Positions 63,611-64,000 of a stretch of 64,000 bases of DNA are shown here, one piece after another. The number at the start of each line of letters is the position of its first letter. The first letter of the stretch is position 1. The stretch comes from Ixodes scapularis (Eukaryota; Arthropoda; Arachnida; Ixodida; Ixodidae). Where the stretch lies: contig NW_024609857.1 of NCBI RefSeq assembly GCF_016920785.2, forward strand, positions 7,831,618-7,895,617, read 5' to 3'. A program made the translations under genes and the position numbers. The notes below the pieces were generated by a model that had not been told where the DNA came from, ran no database searches, and worked only from the letters and a program-made list of their open reading frames with translations.

Positions 63611-64000
63611 GAGCGCAGCTAGGCGCCCGTTTCCGGCTTGAGCGGCGTCGCCGTCATCGTCGCCGTAACCGCGCGGTACATTATGGGCAAATTTACCGCT
63701 AAATTTAGCGGAAAATTTTCCTGCTAAATTTAGCGGGAAAATTTTCCCGCTAAATTTAGGAAAACAATTGACTTGCTAAATTTAGTGAAAAAAATTCCCC
63801 GCTAAATTTAGCGCAAAAATTTCACCGCTATATTTAGCGGAAAATTTTTGCCCACTAAATTTAGCGAAAAAATTTCTCCGCCAAATTTAGCGGAAAATAT
63901 TCCCCGCCATATTGAGCCCAAAATATTCCTCGCCAAATTTAGCGGAAAAAATTCCTCAGCTAAGTTTAGCGGAAAACTCCTCCCCTAAATTTATCAAAAA
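63611..64000. mobile_element. Family G element, second copy, runs off the window
   Basis: It begins AGAGCGCAGCTAGGCGCCCG, followed by the CGTCGCCGTAACCGCG block seen at the right end of 59931-60348. It then passes into a tandem array of TAAATTTAGCGG units (63676 onward). The right end lies beyond the window. Confidence 0.75.
63676..64000. repeat. Tandem array of about 12 palindromic 27-bp units
   Basis: Twelve consecutive units of about 27 bp, each with the core CCGCTAAATTTAGCGG, itself a 16-bp palindrome in the intact units, separated by AAAATTTT-type spacers. Divergence is moderate. The array continues past the window edge. Confidence 0.85.

Noticed and set aside
1..64000. CRISPR arrays, bacterial operons, prophage or defence systems
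   Set aside because: There are no regularly spaced direct repeats with unique spacers and no prokaryotic gene signatures. Introns, poly(A) signals, TATA boxes, LINEs and MITEs show the DNA is eukaryotic.

Overview
The window is eukaryotic, and an arthropod is likely. Three things point to a chelicerate such as a hard tick: a secreted glycine/histidine-rich structural protein of cuticle or cement type, a divergent intronless LC8 dynein light chain, and a very dense load of short inverted-repeat DNA elements with decayed LINEs and Ty3/gypsy pieces. The species cannot be fixed from the sequence alone. There are no operons, ribosome binding sites, CRISPR arrays or bacterial genes.

Only two protein-coding genes are convincing, and they lie about 0.9 kb apart, tail to tail. 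One is an LC8-type dynein light chain (53075-53356, + strand, poly(A) signal at 53468). The other is a 609-residue secreted Gly/His-rich protein (54250-56079, - strand), with a TATA box and initiator about 14 bases upstream of its ATG and a poly(A) signal at 54198. Weaker coding traces are a signal-peptide-like stretch in a purine-rich, CpG-rich block (200-1156), a DEG/ENaC-like exon relic (57960-58090, -), a poly(A)-tailed minus-strand ORF (60362-60660) and an exon-like stretch with one internal stop (62513-62712).

The rest is mobile DNA, listed left to right. 3.8-7.1 kb: a Ty3/gypsy relic (gag, protease, RT, RNase H on -) with a 187-bp TAA-flanked MITE in RNase H, a GC-rich insert in RT and a second RT fragment facing it head to head. 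7.2-8.0 kb: a hAT-like MITE. 18.0-18.4 kb: a mariner transposase relic. 21.6-23.4 kb: a TIR element split by a 1-kb hAT MITE, then three palindromic TA-flanked MITEs in a row. 27.9-30.6 kb: nested TIR elements and a 2-kb PIF/Harbinger-like element holding another palindromic MITE. 31.8-33.9 kb: a 116-bp inverted pair and three more MITEs. 38.7-41.1 kb: a decayed LINE with ORF1, endonuclease and RT on -. 45.1-51.3 kb: nested TA- and TTAA-flanked elements and a LINE 3' end. 52.0-52.9 kb: a LINE RT fragment and foldbacks directly upstream of the LC8 gene. 58.7-64.0 kb: minisatellites and a TIR family with arrays of a palindromic unit, running off the window end.

Recurrent families, named here for cross-reference: A, hAT-like, CAGTGTTGGG ends, rich in AGTACTT. 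B, TIR with CATACAAAAGACAGTC. C, palindromic, TA-flanked, GAGAGTTTTAG ends. D, TTAA-flanked, AGGGGTAC ends. E, TTAA-flanked, AGGGGCGATGCAAC ends. F, TIR GGAGTATTCACTGG. G, TIR AGAGCGCAGCTCTT with TAAATTTAGCGG units. No functional pathway links these. The biological interest lies in nested insertion history, palindrome-rich DNA and the structural protein.
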